Source of the DNA: Streptomyces afghaniensis 772
GTDB lineage: Bacteria; Actinomycetota; Actinomycetes; Streptomycetales; Streptomycetaceae
Direction: 5' to 3'
DNA length: 32,055 nt
Assembly: GCA_000415505.1 (NCBI GenBank)
Contig: KE354220.1
Location: forward strand, 1 to 32,055
This document shows, piece by piece, positions 6,911-15,676 of the stretch. Made by a program: the position numbers and the translations under genes. The notes under the pieces were generated by a model that saw only the letters and a program-made list of their open reading frames with translations, did no database searches and was not told the origin of the DNA. The number at the start of each line of letters is the position of its first letter. Position 1 is the first letter of the stretch.

Positions 6911-7687
6911 ATGACCACGATCCTGGTGACCGGCGGCACCGGAACGCTCGGCCGGCTCGTCGCCGAGCGGCTGCGCGCGGACGGGCACGACGTGCGGGTA
7001 CTCAGTCGGCACACCCAGCCGTACGCGGTCGACCTGCGGGAGGGCGGTGACGCGCTGGACGCGGCCGTCGCCGGTGTGGAGACGATCGTGCACTGCGCGT
7101 CGTCGCCGAAGGGCGACGAGCAGGCGGCGGCGAACCTGATCGGCGCGGCGCGCGGAGCCGGTGTGCGACACCTCGTCTACATCTCCATCGTGGGTGTCGA
7201 CCGGGTGCCGTTCCGCTACTACAAGAGCAAGCTCGCGGTGGAGAGGCTGGTCGAGGAGTCGGGGCTCGGCTGGACCGTGCTGCGGGCGACGCAGTTCCAC
7301 GACCTGCTCGTCATGATGCTCCAAGGGTTGTCGAAGCTGCCGGTGCTGTTCCTGCCGGCCGGTGTCCGGGACCAGCCGGTCGAGGTGGCCGAGGTCGCCG
7401 ACCGGCTGGTCGAACTCGCGGCGGGGGCGCCGGCGGGGCGGGTCGAGGACATGGGCGGGCCGGAGGTGCGGACGCTCGAGTCCCTGGCCCGCACCTATCT
7501 GAAGGCGGCCGGGCGGCGCCGGGCGGTGGTGAACGTGCCGCTGTGGGGCGCGGCGTACCGGGGCTTCCGCAACGGTGGTCACCTGACGCCGCAGCGTGCG
7601 ACCGGCACGGGCACGTTCGAGGAGTATCTGGCGCGGCGGTACGGGGGCGAGCAGGCGCGGGCGGGAAGTGGGCGGTCCAGGGCGTGA
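6911..7687 (+). CDS. NAD(P)-binding epimerase / atypical SDR (NmrA-like)
   Basis: A 258-residue Rossmann protein. It starts TTILVTGGTGTLGRLVAERL, with the dinucleotide-binding GGTGTLG at residues 8-14. The middle part 'RHLVYISIVGVDRVPFRYYKSKLAVE' has the YxxxK pair of the SDR superfamily. The short C-terminal half resembles NmrA/HSCARG-like atypical SDRs. The substrate cannot be told. ATG 6911 follows GAAGGGA by 9 bases and begins the Rossmann fold directly; the frame is open much further upstream through the repeats, which I discount. It lies behind an ECF41-like promoter and downstream of the ECF41 gene, so it is the expected target of that sigma factor. ECF41 partners are often oxidoreductases of this kind. 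Confidence 0.88.
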   Translation: MTTILVTGGTGTLGRLVAERLRADGHDVRVLSRHTQPYAVDLREGGDALDAAVAGVETIVHCASSPKGDEQAAANLIGAARGAGVRHLVYISIVGVDRVPFRYYKSKLAVERLVEESGLGWTVLRATQFHDLLVMMLQGLSKLPVLFLPAGVRDQPVEVAEVADRLVELAAGAPAGRVEDMGGPEVRTLESLARTYLKAAGRRRAVVNVPLWGAAYRGFRNGGHLTPQRATGTGTFEEYLARRYGGEQARAGSGRSRA

Positions 7688-7700
7688 GCCCCGGCACGGC

Positions 7701-9074
7701 CTACCACCGCTGAACCGGCCGCTCCCCTGGCGCGAAGAGTTCCTCCTGGGCGCGGTCCCGGGCCGTGAGGAGGGCGCCGCGCAGGACCGCGCCGCCGCCG
7801 AGTGTGGTCGTCCGTACCTCCGTGGGCAGGGGGGTCATCCGGGCGATGCGGTCCTGCACACGGGCGGCGAGTTCGTCGCCGCCCGCTCGGCCGACCTCAC
7901 CGCCGAGCACCACGCAACCGGGGTCCAGGATCGCGACGACCGAGGCGACGCCGACGGCGAGCCGGTCGGCGAGGGCATCGAGGAAACGGGCAGCGGGGAG
8001 GGCAATGGGGGACGCGGACGCCTCGCTCCCGCTCAGGGCGCGGGGCTCCTCGACCGCAGGCCGGGACTCCCCGCCCCCACGCGCAGAGTGAGGCACATCG
8101 GCCGCACTAGCGGGCCAGATCGCCCCGGCCCCCGTCCCCGCAGCCCGCACGTCCCGTACCTGGCGCACCGCCGACCGCACCACGCCGACCGCCGCTCGCA
8201 CCACCCCCACCACCGACGGCCCCTGCCCCGGCCCCGCCGAAATCCCGCACCGTGCCGCGAGGTCCACGACCGCGCCCGCCGCCGCGAGGGAGTGGAAGCC
8301 GCCCTCGCAGTCCGTCGAGGACGGCAGCGCGGCGGTGCCCGGGACCGGGAGGAAGCCGATCTCGCCGGTGCCGCCGGAGGCACCGCGTCGCAGCGCGCCG
8401 TCGAGGACCACCGCCGCGCCCGTCCCGTGGCCGAGCCACAGCAGGACGAAGGTGTCCCGGTCCCGGGCCACCCCGTCACGCTGCTCTGCCAGCGCCGCCA
8501 GGTTGGTCTCGTTCTCCACGCTCACCCGGGCCTCGGGCAGCCGCTCCTCGAGGGCGGCGACGAGCCGGCGGTGCCACTCGGGCAGCCCGGAGGAGTCGCG
8601 GAGTTCGCCGCTGGCCGGGTCGATCAGGCCGGGCGCCCCGATCCCGACGGTGTGCAGCCGGTCGGCGCCGGCCTCCTTGACCACGCGCTCGACCAGCGCG
8701 ACCGCCTGCTCCACGGCGGGGCCCGTCCCCATGTCACCGCCGATCGGCACCGACTCCTCGGCCAGCACCCGTCCCACCAGGTCCGCGACGGCCACGGCGA
8801 CGCCCTCGGTGCGTACGTCCAGCGCGGCGAGGTGCGCCCGGTCCGCGACGATGCCGTACACCTTGGCGTTGGGCCCGCGCCGCTGCTCCCCCGCCTCGCC
8901 GACCACCGCGATCAGCCCGGCTGCGGTGAGGCGTTCGACGAGGTCGGCGACGGTCGGCCGGGACAGACCGGTCAGCTGCTTCAACTGCCCTGCCGTCAGC
9001 GGGCCCTCCTGCTGGAGCAGACGCAGGGCGAGCCGGTCGTTGATGGCCCGGGCGGTGCTCGGGGATGCGGGCAT
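7701..9074 (-). CDS. ROK-family transcriptional regulator
   Basis: A 457-residue protein with an N-terminal winged HTH (about 10-75, core TAGQLKQLTGLSRPTVADLV) and a ROK/sugar-kinase-like domain (about 80-455, landmarks VGIGAPGLIDP and WLGHGTGAAVVLDGAL). ROK repressors of this layout (XylR/NagC/Mlc type) sense sugars or sugar phosphates. The zinc site is missing: GExGH is GEIGF (237-241) and CxCGxxGCxE is reduced to DCEGGF (255-260). The usual catalytic Asp position reads NETN. A low-complexity insertion of roughly 80 residues (about 280-360) makes it longer than usual. It is divergent from an MFS gene with a strong palindrome between them, so it probably controls that gene and itself. The ligand is unknown. 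Confidence 0.88.
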   Translation of the reverse strand: MPASPSTARAINDRLALRLLQQEGPLTAGQLKQLTGLSRPTVADLVERLTAAGLIAVVGEAGEQRRGPNAKVYGIVADRAHLAALDVRTEGVAVAVADLVGRVLAEESVPIGGDMGTGPAVEQAVALVERVVKEAGADRLHTVGIGAPGLIDPASGELRDSSGLPEWHRRLVAALEERLPEARVSVENETNLAALAEQRDGVARDRDTFVLLWLGHGTGAAVVLDGALRRGASGGTGEIGFLPVPGTAALPSSTDCEGGFHSLAAAGAVVDLAARCGISAGPGQGPSVVGVVRAAVGVVRSAVRQVRDVRAAGTGAGAIWPASAADVPHSARGGGESRPAVEEPRALSGSEASASPIALPAARFLDALADRLAVGVASVVAILDPGCVVLGGEVGRAGGDELAARVQDRIARMTPLPTEVRTTTLGGGAVLRGALLTARDRAQEELFAPGERPVQRW

Positions 9075-9141
9075 GCCGGGATCCTTCCAGATCTGTGGGG
9101 CCGCACGGCCGGGTGCTCCGGCCGACCGGTCATCCCCTTAT

Positions 9142-9164
9142 CTATCAGGCAGGGTTCCTGATAG
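9142..9164. promoter_or_regulatory. Palindromic operator between ROK regulator and MFS gene
   Basis: CTATCAGG (9142-9149) and CCTGATAG (9157-9164) form a perfect 8-bp inverted repeat with a 7-bp spacer. It is the only AT-rich patch in the 159-bp divergent gap. It is well placed to bind a dimeric regulator, most likely the adjacent ROK protein, and to overlap promoters on both sides. Binding is inferred. Confidence 0.65.
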
Positions 9165-9233
9165 TTTACGCCCGCCAACACGCGCCGACGGGCGTGCACG
9201 CGGGGAAGACCAGGAGAGGACGGGGGCCGGAGA

Positions 9234-10439
9234 ATGAGCAACGTGGTCTACGAACAGCGCGAGGTGAAGCGGTCGCGGTACGCCGTGGCCGCCGTCTTCG
9301 CCGTGCACGGCGCCGTGACCGGCTCGTTCGCCACGCGCGTGCCGTGGATCCAGGACCACGCGGACGTCAGCGCCGGTCAGTTGGGGATCGCGCTCGCCTT
9401 CCCCGCGCTCGGCGCGTCCGTCGCGATGCCGCTCGCCGGCAGCGTCAGCCACCGCTTCGGCGCCCGCAACGCGCTGCGCGGACTGATCGCCCTGTGGACG
9501 CTGTCGCTGGTGCTGCCGTCCCTCGCCCCGAACCTGCTCACGCTCTGCCTGGCCCTGTTCACCTACGGCGCCACGGCGGGCATGGCGGACGTGGCGATGA
9601 ACGCGCTGGGCGTCGAGGTCGAGAACCGCCTCGGCCGGTCGATCATGTCGGGACTGCACGGCATGTGGAGCGCGGGCGCCCTGGTCGGATCGGCGGCCGG
9701 CACGCTCGCCGCGCACCTCGGTTCGGACGCCCGGTTGCACCACGTCCTGGCCGCCGCGGTCCTCACCGTCGTCGGCGTGCTGTCCTGCCAGTGGGTGCTC
9801 GACCTCCAGCCCGCCGAGGACGAGGAGCCGCCACCGCGGTTCGCGCTGCCGCCCCGGTCGGCGCTGCTCATCGGCGCCATCGGGTTCTGCGCGGTGTTCG
9901 CCGAGGGCGCGAGCCTGGACTGGTCGGCGGTCTATCTGCGCGAGCAGTTGGAGACCTCGGCCGGTCTCGCCGCGGCGTGCACGACGGGCTTCACACTCAC
10001 CATGGCCATCGCCCGGATCGCCGGTGACAAGATCGTGGACCGCTTCGGTGCCGTGCGGACCGTGCGGGCGAGCGGGGTCTTCGCCGTCCTCGGCGGGCTG
10101 CTGATCGTGGTCGCGGAGCACCCGGCGGTGGCGATGAGCGGGTTCGCGCTGATGGGGCTGGGCATCGCCGTCGTCGTACCGCTGTGCTTCGCGGCGGCGG
10201 GCCGCAGCGGCTCCAACCCGAGCTTGGCCATCGCGGGCGTCGCGACCATCACGTACACCTCGGGGCTGATCGCGCCGAGCGCGATCGGCATGCTGGCGCA
10301 GGCGACCAGCCTGATGGTGTCGTTCGCTCTGGTGACGCTGCTGTCCTGCGGGCTGGTGGCGTTCGCGCGCGTGCTGCGCCCCGGCGACCGGGCGACGATC
10401 AGCCGGCCGGACGCGGCGGTCCCCGACGCGCGCCCCTGA
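9234..10439 (+). CDS. MFS transporter
   Basis: A 401-residue membrane protein with about 12 hydrophobic segments in two halves, split near residue 200 by an acidic/proline loop (AEDEEPPPRF). Segments such as GSFATRVPWIQDHADVSAGQLG and 'LFTYGATAGMADVAMNALGV' resemble the YbjJ/FucP-like branch of the major facilitator superfamily, some of whose members export or import sugars and small organics. The substrate is not readable from sequence. ATG 9234 follows an AGGAGAGGACG-type Shine-Dalgarno within about 20 bases. It is divergent from the ROK regulator, and the shared palindrome points to a sugar-like inducer. Confidence 0.88.
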   Translation: MSNVVYEQREVKRSRYAVAAVFAVHGAVTGSFATRVPWIQDHADVSAGQLGIALAFPALGASVAMPLAGSVSHRFGARNALRGLIALWTLSLVLPSLAPNLLTLCLALFTYGATAGMADVAMNALGVEVENRLGRSIMSGLHGMWSAGALVGSAAGTLAAHLGSDARLHHVLAAAVLTVVGVLSCQWVLDLQPAEDEEPPPRFALPPRSALLIGAIGFCAVFAEGASLDWSAVYLREQLETSAGLAAACTTGFTLTMAIARIAGDKIVDRFGAVRTVRASGVFAVLGGLLIVVAEHPAVAMSGFALMGLGIAVVVPLCFAAAGRSGSNPSLAIAGVATITYTSGLIAPSAIGMLAQATSLMVSFALVTLLSCGLVAFARVLRPGDRATISRPDAAVPDARP

Positions 10440-10540
10440 TCGGACGCCCGGCCGGCCCGGGCAACCCCGGTCACCAGCGCTTCCGACGCACCCCGACAAT
10501 GGTCCGGACACTCGCCCGCACGACGAAAGCGAAACGCACC

Positions 10541-11920
10541 ATGGATCTCGGCGTCCGCTGGAAACTGCACGGCGACGGACGCACCCCGGCGCCCGGCGCG
10601 GTGGTCCGCCCCGACGAGCGGCTCTCCTGGCCCCGTACCGCCGGGCTCGGTGCCCAGCACGTGGTGGCCATGTTCGGGGCGTCCTTCGTGGCCCCGGTGC
10701 TGATGGGCCTGGACCCCAACCTCGCGATCATGATGTCGGGCGTCGCGACCGTCGTGTTCCTGCTCGCCACCCGCGGCCGCGTACCCAGCTACCTGGGCTG
10801 CTCGCTGTCCTTCGTCGGCGTGGCGGCGGTCATCCGCGCGCAGGGCGGCAGCAGCGCCACCGTCACCGGCGCGGTCCTCGTCGTCGGTGCCGCGCTGTTC
10901 CTGGTGGGGCTCGCCGTGCGGCGGTTCGGGGCGCGGATCATCCACGCCGCGATGCCGCCGATCGTCACCGGCGCGGTGGTGATGCTGATCGGCTTCAACC
11001 TGGCGCCGGTGACGGCCTCGACGTACTGGCCGCAGGACCAGTGGACGGCGCTGCTGGTGATGCTGTTCACCGGTCTCGCCGTGGTGTGTTTGCGCGGTTT
11101 CTGGTCCCGGATCGCGATCTTCCTCGGGCTGGTGTTCGGGTACGGCATCTCCTGGGTCTTCGACCTGGTCTTCGGCAAGATCCACTCGGTGGACGCCAGT
11201 GGCAAGCTGACCGACCACTGGCGGCTCGACCTCTCCGGCGTGGGTCAGGCCGACTGGATCGGGCTGCCGACCCTGCACGCCCCGTCGTTCGAGTGGTCGG
11301 CGATCCTGGTCGCCCTGCCGGTCGTCATCGCGCTGGTCGCGGAGAACGCCGGGCACGTCAAGGCGGTCGGCGAGATGACCGGAGATCCGCTGGACGACAA
11401 GCTGGGCACGGCGATCGCGGCCGACGGCGTCGGCTCGATGCTGTCCACCGCGGTCGGCGGCCCGCCCAACACCACGTACTCCGAGAACATCGGTGTGATG
11501 GCCGCGACCCGGGTCTACTCGACGGCCGCCTACTGGGCCGCCGCCGGCTTCGCCCTGCTCTTCGGCATCTGCCCGAAGTTCGGCGCGGTCGTGGCGGCGA
11601 TCCCGGGCGGGGTGCTCGGCGGGATCACCGTCATCCTGTACGGCATGATCGGCCTGCTCGGCGCCCAGATCTGGATCAACGCCGAGGTGGACCTGCGCAA
11701 TCCGCTGAACCTGGTCCCGGCCGCAGCGGGCATCATCATCGGCGTCGGCAATGTCTCCATGAAGATCACGGACACCTTCTCGCTGAGCGGCATCGCGCTC
11801 GGCACGCTCGTCGTCATCACCGGCTACCACGCGCTGCGGGCCTTCGCCCCGCCGCACCTGAAGACGCAGCAGCCGCTGCTGGACGAGGGCACCAGCTCCT
11901 ACGACGAGGCCAAGTCGTAG
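10541..11920 (+). CDS. NCS2 uracil/xanthine permease
   Basis: A 459-residue nucleobase:cation symporter of the NCS2 (UraA/RutG/PbuX) family with about 14 membrane segments. Family landmarks seen are QHVVAMFGASFVAPVLMG in the first segment, VAENAGHVKAV in the substrate-site helix and 'GGPPNTTYSENIGVM' after the half-helix. The overall look is nearest to uracil permeases of the RutG type, but xanthine cannot be excluded. The ATG at 10541 is taken because MDLGVRWKLHG is the common N-terminus in relatives; the Shine-Dalgarno is weak (GAAAG), and an ATG at 10499 is the alternative. Its 3' end overlaps the cellulase gene on the other strand by 22 bp. Confidence 0.92.
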   Translation: MDLGVRWKLHGDGRTPAPGAVVRPDERLSWPRTAGLGAQHVVAMFGASFVAPVLMGLDPNLAIMMSGVATVVFLLATRGRVPSYLGCSLSFVGVAAVIRAQGGSSATVTGAVLVVGAALFLVGLAVRRFGARIIHAAMPPIVTGAVVMLIGFNLAPVTASTYWPQDQWTALLVMLFTGLAVVCLRGFWSRIAIFLGLVFGYGISWVFDLVFGKIHSVDASGKLTDHWRLDLSGVGQADWIGLPTLHAPSFEWSAILVALPVVIALVAENAGHVKAVGEMTGDPLDDKLGTAIAADGVGSMLSTAVGGPPNTTYSENIGVMAATRVYSTAAYWAAAGFALLFGICPKFGAVVAAIPGGVLGGITVILYGMIGLLGAQIWINAEVDLRNPLNLVPAAAGIIIGVGNVSMKITDTFSLSGIALGTLVVITGYHALRAFAPPHLKTQQPLLDEGTSSYDEAKS

Positions 11921-13103
11921 GCGTACGACGCCGTGAACGTCCCCGGCTTGCCCTTGCAGCCGTCCGACTCCCCCGGCAGCTTGACCCAGAGATAGGCGTC
12001 GATCCGGTCCTCGCCGGTGCTGAGGGTCGGTGTCCGGCCGAGCTTGCGGCCCGCCGGGTCGCACCACGCGCCGCCGGGCGGGGCGCCGTTGCCGTTGCGG
12101 CTGGTGTCGATGACGGCACCCAGGCCCGCCGGGCCGCCGAGCGCGTCGAGGACCCGCCGGTCGTAGGCCACCTCGTCGGCCGTGGTGTGGAAGTTGGAGA
12201 CGTTGCTGAAGATCCCGTCGGAGGACTCGGGCGAGGCGGCCCCGGCCTGCCGCAGCCACGCCGCCTGTTTGCCGGGCGCGTTCCAGCCCGAGTGCCCCGC
12301 GTCGAAGTACACGCGGGCCCGGGGGTTGGCGGCCTTCAGTACGCGTCCGGCCCGGGCCAGCGAGGCGAAGCGGTCCGCGCGCTCACCGGCGGACAGGCAC
12401 TCGGTCTGGGCGACGGAGTCCGGCTCCAGGACGACGATGACCTCTCCGGAGCCCAGCCCGTCGGCGAACCGGTCGATCCACGCGTCGTAGGCGTCCAGGT
12501 CGGGCGCCCCGCCCTGGGAGTACCCGCCGCAGTCCCGGCCGGGGATCGCGTACGGCACGAGGACGGGCACCCGGCCCAGCGCGGCAGCGCCCGATGTCAC
12601 CGCGGCGACCCGGGCGGTGAGCGTGTCCGGGGCGTAGTCGGCGAACCAGACGGCGGCCGGCTGGTCGGCGATGCGGGAGGCGATGACCGCCCGGCGGGGA
12701 TCGCCGGCGTTGGCGCGGACCCAGTCGAGCACCTGGGAGTCGGCGTGGCGGTAGAGCCGGGCGCTCACGGGAGTGGTCCGCTCCTGCTTCTTCCGGGTTC
12801 TGTGCGGCGACGGCGTGGGGCTCGGCGTCCCGGCCGCTGATGTGACGGGCGTGGGGGAAGCGGACTCGGTGGCCGGCGGGGACGCCGGTGGCAGGGCGGG
12901 CAGGGGCGCCATGCGGGGCGACGCGGAGACCTCGGGGCGCCGCGCCTGGTCCGAGCCGCGCCGGTCGTCGACCGCGGAGAGCACCCCGGCGGCCGAGCCG
13001 GCCGCGACCACGACGGAAGCCGCCACGACCATCGCGCCCCGCGTACGGCACGCCTGCGCTCGGCCCTGCGGGCGGCCAGGCGCTGGGCACGTGAGCCTGA
13101 CAC
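11899..13103 (-). CDS. Secreted or anchored glycoside hydrolase family 6 (endoglucanase), N-terminal frame break
   Basis: A GH6 cellulase acting outside the cell on beta-1,4-glucan. Both signatures are present: 'VPYAIPGRDCGGYSQGGA' and 'VIVVLEPDSVA', the latter with the family's Asp acid. A Pro/Ser/Thr linker precedes the catalytic domain. The main frame covers 11899-13032, where an ATG opens the hydrophobic segment MVVAASVVVAAGSAAGV. The better start is the GTG at 13103: GGGGGAGGGGGACC lies about 9 bases before it, and it encodes SGSRAQRLAARRAERRRAVRG, the basic n-region a signal anchor needs. That part is in another frame; one missing base near 13040 would join them to about 401 residues. 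The 3' end overlaps the permease by 22 bp. I found no CebR box upstream. Confidence 0.85.
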
Positions 13104-13206
13104 GGTGCCGGTCCCCCTCCCCCTGCGGCGGGCGGCGTTCCCCCGTTTCGGGGAAGCGCCGGGCCTGCCGGTACTCCCGCCAGCCTAGAGCTGGGACTCT
13201 GCCCGC

Positions 13207-13919
13207 ATGCCGCGATGCGAACAAGTCCCCTCAGCCGTGGACACTCCGGTCGACGGAGTCATCTCCCGTATGCGCGCTCTCGACGCGACCCTGCACCCCC
13301 GGGACGGGGTTGCGGTCTTCAACCGCGTCTACCTCGCCGTCACGGAAGGGGTGGACCGGTACGTCGACACGGGTCGGTTCCCGGACCCGCACGCCGCGAT
13401 CACGCTGGACGTACGGTTCGCGGAGCGGTACCTGGAGGCCGTCGAGGCGGCGGCCGGCGAGCGGCGCCCGCCGGCCTGCTGGCGGCCCCTGTTCCAGTTC
13501 CGCCGGCATCCCGGGGTACGGCCGTTGCAGTTCGCGCTGGCGGGTATCAACGCGCACATCGGGCACGATCTCGCACTGGCCGTCGTGGACACCTGCCGTA
13601 CGCTCGACTGCGCTCCCGGCGAGCTGGAGGACGAGTTCGACACGGTGGGCGATCTCCTCGTCTCGCTGGAGGAGCGCATCCGCGAAGATCTGATGCCGGG
13701 CCCCGACCTCCTGCAGGTCGCCGACCCGCTGACCCATCTGCTCGGCTCGTGGAGCCTGGAGCGCGCCCGCGACGCCACGTGGACGGCGGCCCGGGCACTG
13801 TGGGCGCTGCGCGGATTCCCCGACGTGGCCGAGGAGTTCACCGAACGCCTGGACACGGCGTGGGCTTCGCGGGGCGCATGCTGCTCACGCCCCTGCCGCA
13901 GCCCTCCTGCCTGCCCTAG
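13207..13919 (+). CDS. DUF5995-type protein of unknown function, C-terminal frame break
   Basis: About 237 residues. The body ('HPRDGVAVFNRVYLAVTE', 'FQFRRHPGVRPLQFALAG', 'GINAHIGHDLALAVVDTC') fits the DUF5995 family as I know it, common in actinobacteria; function unknown. There is no signal peptide. The starting frame runs past 13860 into a Cys/Arg/Pro-rich tail and would end at 14025, inside davB. A neighbouring frame instead gives VGFAGRMLLTPLPQPSCLP and stops at 13919, a sensible end just before the davB stop at 13931. One base missing around 13860 would restore it. The gene is divergent from the cellulase; TAG-containing -10-like words near 13185 could serve both sides. Confidence 0.75.
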
Positions 13920-13930
13920 GGCAGGTCCGC

Positions 13931-15628
13931 CTAGTCCTCGGGCAGCTCGACCGGCGCGATGTCGTCGTAGACATCGCCGGGACCCGGGTTGGCCGGGTCG
14001 GTCGTGCCGCCGAAGTGGTGCATGACGCCCCAGACCGCGTTGAGGGCGGTCTGGACGGCGCCCTCGGCCCAGCCGGCCGTCCAGGAGATGTCGTCGCCGG
14101 CGAGGAAGATGCCGCGCTTGTCCTCGGGCAGCCGGTCCTGCATGAAGTGCGTGAACAGGCGCCGCTGGTAGCGGTAGTGGCCGGGCAGGTTGGCCTTGAA
14201 CGCGCCCATGAAGTAGGGCTCGTTCTCCCAGGAGACGGTCACCGGGTTGCCGATGATGTGCTTGCGGATGTCGACCTTGGGATAGATCTCGCCGAGCGAC
14301 TTCAGCATGACCTCCATCCGCTCGTTCGCGGACAGCGGCAGCCACTTCAGGCTGTCGTCGCACCAGGTGTAGGAGAGGCAGATGACGGCGGGCTGGTCGG
14401 GGCCGTTGTCGAGCAGGTAGGTCCCGCGCGTCATGCGGTCGGTGAGCGTCATCGACATGACGTCCCGCCCGGTCTCCTCGTCCTTGTCGAGCCAGAACGG
14501 CCGGTCGACCGGCACGAAGAGCTTGGAGCTCTCCATGTAGTGCGTGCGCTCGATGGCCGTCCAGTGGTCGATCGGGAAGAGCGAGTCGTCGCAGTCGATC
14601 TTCGACAGCAGCATCCAGGACTGGGCGGTGAAGATCGCCGCCGGGTAGGTGCGGATGTCGCCGTGCGCGTCGGTCACGGTGATGCGGTTCCCGGCGGTGC
14701 GGTGCAGGCGGGTGACGGCCGGGCGGGGGGCGCCGTTCTCGTGCAGTGTTGCGAGCGAGGTTCCGTAGGCCCAGTGGACGATCTTCTCCGGCTCGCGCTC
14801 CCAGAGGCGCAGCGGCAGTTGCTGGGAGCCGCCGACAATGCCGCGGTGGTGGTCGTCGGCCTCGGTGTAGACGACGCGGAGGATCTCCAGGATGGAGTTC
14901 GGGAAGTCGGTGTCCCAGCCGCCCGTGCCGAAGCCGACCTGGCCGAAGATCTCGCGGTGCCGGAAGGACTTGAACGCCTCGGAGTCGCAGAGGAAGCCGT
15001 AGAAGGTCTGGTTGTCGAGCTTCTCGACGAGCTTGGACCAGATCTCGCGGATGCGCGGGACGTCCCGCTCGCGCAGGGCCCGGTTCATGTCGGAGAAGTC
15101 GGCGCCCTCCTCCAGGCACCGGTTCCAGGCCTCGGCCACGTCCCGGTAGACCTGGGGCAGGTCGGCGATCGTCTCGGCGTAGTGCGACTCGCCCTTGAGG
15201 TCGACGACGGTCGACGGGGTCGTCTCCGCCAGGGGGTTGGGGAACGGCCGCGTCTCGAGGCCGACCAGGTCGATGTAGTGCTGGAGGGCGGTGGAGGACG
15301 GCGGGAAGCGCATCGCGCCCATCTCGGCGGTGAGGGAGTCGTCGCACCCCTCGAAGCCCACCGTCCGCAGCCGGCCGCCGATCTGATCGGCCTCGTACAC
15401 GACCGGCTTGAGACCCATCTTCATCAGCTCGTACGCGGCGACGATGCCGGACAGGCCGCCGCCGATGACCGCGACCTCCGTGCCGTGCTCGGTCGCGGGT
15501 ATCTGCCCGAGACCCGCCGGGTGGGCGAGGAAGTCGTCGTACGCGTACGGGAAGTCCGGGCCGAACATGGTGATCGGCGGCTGCTGCGCGTCTGCGTGCT
15601 CGACGGCGTTGGGCACGGTGGACGTCAT
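13931..15628 (-). CDS. davB: L-lysine 2-monooxygenase (flavin amine oxidase family)
   Basis: A 565-residue FAD enzyme that oxidatively decarboxylates L-lysine to 5-aminopentanamide. The N-terminal 'PITMFGPDFPYAYDDFLAHP' and the ending DNPGPGDV/NPGPGDVYDDI pattern closely recall Pseudomonas putida DavB, as do 'FGQVGFGTGGWDTDFPNS' and 'VSWENEPYFMGAFKANLPGH'. The FAD fingerprint GGGLSG is at 56-61 with E79 for the ribose, and GIFLAGDDISWTAGWAEGAV closes the FAD site. AAGGAGT stands 8 bases before the ATG. It lies 48 bp behind davA, whose product hydrolyses the amide, so the pair makes 5-aminovalerate. Tryptophan 2-monooxygenase is the main alternative, less likely given the resemblance. DavT and DavD functions are not in this window. 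Confidence 0.88.
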   Translation of the reverse strand: MTSTVPNAVEHADAQQPPITMFGPDFPYAYDDFLAHPAGLGQIPATEHGTEVAVIGGGLSGIVAAYELMKMGLKPVVYEADQIGGRLRTVGFEGCDDSLTAEMGAMRFPPSSTALQHYIDLVGLETRPFPNPLAETTPSTVVDLKGESHYAETIADLPQVYRDVAEAWNRCLEEGADFSDMNRALRERDVPRIREIWSKLVEKLDNQTFYGFLCDSEAFKSFRHREIFGQVGFGTGGWDTDFPNSILEILRVVYTEADDHHRGIVGGSQQLPLRLWEREPEKIVHWAYGTSLATLHENGAPRPAVTRLHRTAGNRITVTDAHGDIRTYPAAIFTAQSWMLLSKIDCDDSLFPIDHWTAIERTHYMESSKLFVPVDRPFWLDKDEETGRDVMSMTLTDRMTRGTYLLDNGPDQPAVICLSYTWCDDSLKWLPLSANERMEVMLKSLGEIYPKVDIRKHIIGNPVTVSWENEPYFMGAFKANLPGHYRYQRRLFTHFMQDRLPEDKRGIFLAGDDISWTAGWAEGAVQTALNAVWGVMHHFGGTTDPANPGPGDVYDDIAPVELPED

Positions 15629-15676
15629 GGGGTACGGACTCCTTGCACAGATACGAACAGGCGTGGAAACGGTGTG

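Noticed and set aside
13104-13206. CebR operator for the cellulase
   Set aside because: No TGGGAGCGCTCCCA-like palindrome is present in the gap.
13931-15628. Tryptophan 2-monooxygenase of an indole-acetamide (auxin) pathway, with the hydrolase as IaaH
   Set aside because: The oxidase resembles DavB throughout, and the hydrolase is a nitrilase-superfamily enzyme with a Glu-Lys-Cys triad, not an amidase-signature IaaH.
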